Source of the DNA: an uncultured Planctomycetota bacterium
Lineage (GTDB): Bacteria; Planctomycetota; Planctomycetia; Pirellulales; Thermoguttaceae
NCBI GenBank assembly: GCA_902797455.1
Contig: CADBTE010000093.1
Coordinates: 1-14,684 of the forward strand
Length of the DNA: 14,684 nt
Direction of reading: 5' to 3'
The notes under the pieces were generated by a model. The model ran no database searches, was not told the DNA's origin, and saw only the letters and a list, made by a program, of their open reading frames with translations. Made by a program: the position numbers and the translations under genes. Below, piece after piece: positions 13,175-14,684 of the stretch (its first letter is position 1; each line of letters opens with the position of its first letter).

Positions 13175-13978
13175 ATGTCCGAAAAAATCGCGATCGCCAT
13201 TTCCGGGGCGGCCGGCCGTATGGGGCGCCGCCTCATCGCTTTGGGATCGGCCGAGGGTAATTTAAAAATCGCCGCCGCGTGGGACACCCCCTCTCACCCG
13301 GATTTTGGCGCCGACAGCGGCCAGCTTGCCGGGGTCGGTTCCAACGGGGTGCCGATTCGTTCGATTACCGACGACCAGACACCGGTTGATGTGATCATCG
13401 ACTTCTCGACCCCCGCGGCGACCGATGAACTCATTGCCCAAGCGCTCAAGCGCCGTTCGGCGCTGGTTTACGCCACTACCGGCGCCGCCGCCGAGCAGAT
13501 GGAAGCGCTGCGTCAGGCGGCCAAGACGATTCCCGTGCTTTGGTCCCCGAGTATGAGCATGACCGTCAATTTGACGATGCTTCTGGCGCAGACCGCCGCC
13601 CGGGCCCTGGCCGATAAGGACGCCGACGTGGAGATCATCGAGAAACATCACCGTTTCAAAGCCGACGCCCCCAGCGGGACGGCGTTGAAGTTCGGCCGGC
13701 TGATCGCCGAGGAGATGGGGATCGACGGCGCTGTTTTCGGCCGCGAGGGGAAGACCGGAGCGCGTCCGCACAACCAGATCGGTTATCACGCTGTGCGAAT
13801 CGGCGATAATCCCGGGGAACATACGATTCTCTTCGGGCTTTTGGGGGAGACAATCGAGCTGACGGTCAAGGCGACTAACCGCGACGCGTACGCTGTCGGC
13901 GCGCTGCGCTGCGCCGAGTTCCTCGCGGGAAAGCCCGCTGGGGAGATCTACACGATGAACGACGTGCTGAACCTGTGA
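13175..13978 (+). CDS. dapB: 4-Hydroxy-tetrahydrodipicolinate reductase
   Basis: Reduces 4-hydroxy-tetrahydrodipicolinate to tetrahydrodipicolinate with NAD(P)H in the diaminopimelate/lysine pathway, so it supplies peptidoglycan cross-links as well as lysine. It is 267 residues, the usual length. Visible are the Rossmann loop ISGAAGRMGRR (9-19), the FSTPAAT cofactor segment (77-83), the TTG turn (101-103), the catalytic block IIEKHHRFKADAPSGTAL (154-171; His158, Lys162) and GEHTILFG (214-221). In the SPNFSLGVN segment the sequence is SPSMSMTVN (124-132), so the usual Asn is Ser and the usual Gly is Thr. AGGGAG lies 7 nt before the ATG. It follows trpS in one transcript and ends before a terminator; dapA is not nearby. 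Confidence 0.96.
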   Translation: MSEKIAIAISGAAGRMGRRLIALGSAEGNLKIAAAWDTPSHPDFGADSGQLAGVGSNGVPIRSITDDQTPVDVIIDFSTPAATDELIAQALKRRSALVYATTGAAAEQMEALRQAAKTIPVLWSPSMSMTVNLTMLLAQTAARALADKDADVEIIEKHHRFKADAPSGTALKFGRLIAEEMGIDGAVFGREGKTGARPHNQIGYHAVRIGDNPGEHTILFGLLGETIELTVKATNRDAYAVGALRCAEFLAGKPAGEIYTMNDVLNL

Positions 13979-14011
13979 CAGAAACACCGTGTTTCTTGCT
14001 CTAAAGTCACA
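13974..14011 (+). repeat. Nested inverted repeats over the dapB stop codon
   Basis: GAAACAC (13981-13987) and GTGTTTC (13989-13995) are perfect inverted arms around one base. An outer pair TGTGAC (13974-13979, containing the stop) and GTCACA (14006-14011) encloses them. There is no T-run, and the intrinsic terminator starts 9 nt later. It may be a 3' stabilising fold or a protein-binding dyad. Confidence 0.4.
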
Positions 14012-14019
14012 ATATCCAC

Positions 14020-14052
14020 AAACTCCCGCGCCCCCGAGCGAGGGAGTTTTTT
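14020..14052 (+). terminator. Intrinsic terminator of trpS-dapB
   Basis: AAACTCCC (14020-14027) pairs with GGGAGTTT (14042-14049). One G/A mismatch and CGC/GCG extend the stem to a six-base loop, and the T-run continues to 14052. It starts about 40 nt past the dapB stop. Confidence 0.9.
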
Positions 14053-14104
14053 ATTTCCAACGGTTTCGCCTTATCGTGTTTTTTTGTTTGTCGGATACAG
14101 CTGG

Positions 14105-14110
14105 GATAAT
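14105..14110 (+). promoter_or_regulatory. Possible -10 box for the sigma factor gene
   Basis: GATAAT lies about 190 nt before the probable start codon, in the AT-rich stretch after the dapB terminator. TTGTTT at 15 bp or TTTTGT at 17 bp are poor -35 candidates. The call depends mostly on its being between the terminator and the folded leader. Confidence 0.35.
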
Positions 14111-14115
14111 CGTTA

Positions 14116-14267
14116 AAACCAAAAGACCCGCCAAATCTGGTTAAAAAGGGGGCTCGTTCGAGGAGCTTTGGGGTGAGAGCCGATTCCTATAGCGAGGAGG
14201 CGCCCTTCGATAGAAAGGGGGCATCGCTTCCTGACGACTAAAAAATCCCCGCCGCCTCACAGGCGGC
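14116..14267 (+). promoter_or_regulatory. Structured 5' leader of the sigma factor gene
   Basis: Four stem-loops follow in order: AACCA/TGGTT (from about 14117 to 14142), GGCTC (14151-14155) with GAGCC (14177-14181), a long imperfect hairpin of AGCGA/TCGCT with GC-G-CCCTT/AAGGG-G-GC and loop CGATAGA (14191-14228), and GCCGCCT (14251-14257) with AGGCGGC (14261-14267) around CAC. The SD GAGAAGG (14283-14289) follows in single-stranded sequence. Read on the reverse strand, the last hairpin is followed by GGGGATTTTTT and could end antisense transcription. The interval 13979-14298 holds no gene I can support. Confidence 0.45.
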
Positions 14268-14298
14268 CATCGTTCCGAATTCGAGAAGGTTCCACCCC

Positions 14299-14684
14299 TT
14301 GAGCAGCTCAAGCGATAAGCACGATTCATCGGGAGTCTTATCTCCTCTTGAGATCTACCTGCGCGAGATCAACAACACTCCCCTTTTGTCTTCCAGCGAG
14401 GAGACTCGTCTGGCGATTGAGATAGGACAGGGATCTCAGGAGGCGCGCGATCAAATGATCCGTGCCAATTTGCGCCTGGTAGTGAATATCGCCCGCGGAT
14501 ACAGCGGGAAGGGGCTCAGTCTTCAGGATCTGATCGAAGAAGGGAATCTCGGTCTGCTGCGGGCCGTCGAGGGATTTGATCCATCGATCGGAACTCGTTT
14601 TTCGACTTACGCCAGTTACTGGATCAAGCAGTCGATCAAGCGGGCGCTGATCAACTCCTCCAAGGTGATTCGGATCCCCGCCTA
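14299..14684 (+). CDS. RNA polymerase sigma factor, sigma-70 family (RpoD/RpoS-like), C-terminus beyond the window
   Basis: 128 codons are present. Directs RNA polymerase core to promoters. After a short Ser-rich tail (MSSSSDKHDSSGV), region 1.2 is SPLEIYLREINNTPLLSSSEE (from residue 15, in part), then region 2 begins with ARDQMIRANLRLVVNIAR (49-66), continues through LSLQDLIEEGNLGLLRAVEGF (73-93, the core-binding part) and FSTYASYWIKQSIKRALIN (101-119, the -10 recognition and melting part), to VIRIPA. The missing acidic N-terminal region 1.1 argues for a group 2 or alternative primary-like sigma, not full RpoD. The start is a TTG at 14299 with GAGAAGG 9 nt upstream; no in-frame ATG or GTG precedes region 1.2 closely. 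Domains 3 and 4 should lie beyond the window edge. Confidence 0.92.
   Translation, partial: MSSSSDKHDSSGVLSPLEIYLREINNTPLLSSSEETRLAIEIGQGSQEARDQMIRANLRLVVNIARGYSGKGLSLQDLIEEGNLGLLRAVEGFDPSIGTRFSTYASYWIKQSIKRALINSSKVIRIPA

Noticed and set aside
14141..14329. 62-codon leftward ORF antisense to the sigma leader
   Set aside because: Low-quality Arg/Pro/Ser-rich translation, no ribosome binding site, and it covers the structured leader and the sigma start.

Overview
The window looks like ordinary chromosomal core DNA from a GC-rich (roughly 58-60% by eye) bacterium, most likely a member of the Planctomycetota or a related PVC lineage. This rests on a membrane protein (3453-4190) that resembles a planctomycete-associated uncharacterised family, on an isocitrate dehydrogenase of the Thermus-like short type, and on scattered housekeeping genes in short operons instead of the usual proteobacterial or firmicute clusters. 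It is inference from remembered family resemblance, not a search. I see no tRNA, rRNA, CRISPR array, insertion sequence, prophage or toxin-antitoxin module.

Layout. Left part (1-2256): a truncated YqaA/DedA-like membrane protein gene and pckA (ATP-type PEP carboxykinase) run leftward. They diverge from icd (isocitrate dehydrogenase), with a 289-bp control region between pckA and icd. Middle left (2257-5514): icd and the leftward membrane protein gene converge on a perfect bidirectional terminator. Leftward fba (class II fructose-bisphosphate aldolase) has its own terminator, an extended -10 promoter and a leader packed with four contiguous hairpins. Middle (5515-7343): a leftward group holds an unlisted 32-codon, very basic protein gene, a FabZ-like dehydratase and trmB, with several strong inverted repeats between them. 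Right half (7344-14052): all rightward. ilvD-maf follow a consensus-like promoter. hemX-hemA overlap by 4 nt behind a near-consensus promoter. trpS-dapB end at an intrinsic terminator. Right edge: a sigma-70 family gene, cut by the window end, begins at a probable TTG codon after a strongly folded leader.

How the genes fit together. pckA, icd and fba are central carbon genes (oxaloacetate/PEP, TCA oxidation, glycolysis/gluconeogenesis). ilvD and dapB serve branched-chain amino acid and lysine/diaminopimelate synthesis. hemX-hemA start tetrapyrrole synthesis from glutamyl-tRNA. trpS and trmB serve translation. The FabZ-like protein probably serves fatty-acid or lipid synthesis.

I found no obvious new multi-gene system. 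The less ordinary signals are RNA-level and small: folded leaders on fba, on the small basic protein gene and on the sigma factor gene; the small basic protein itself; NADP-type residues in icd; and insertions in fba and trmB.
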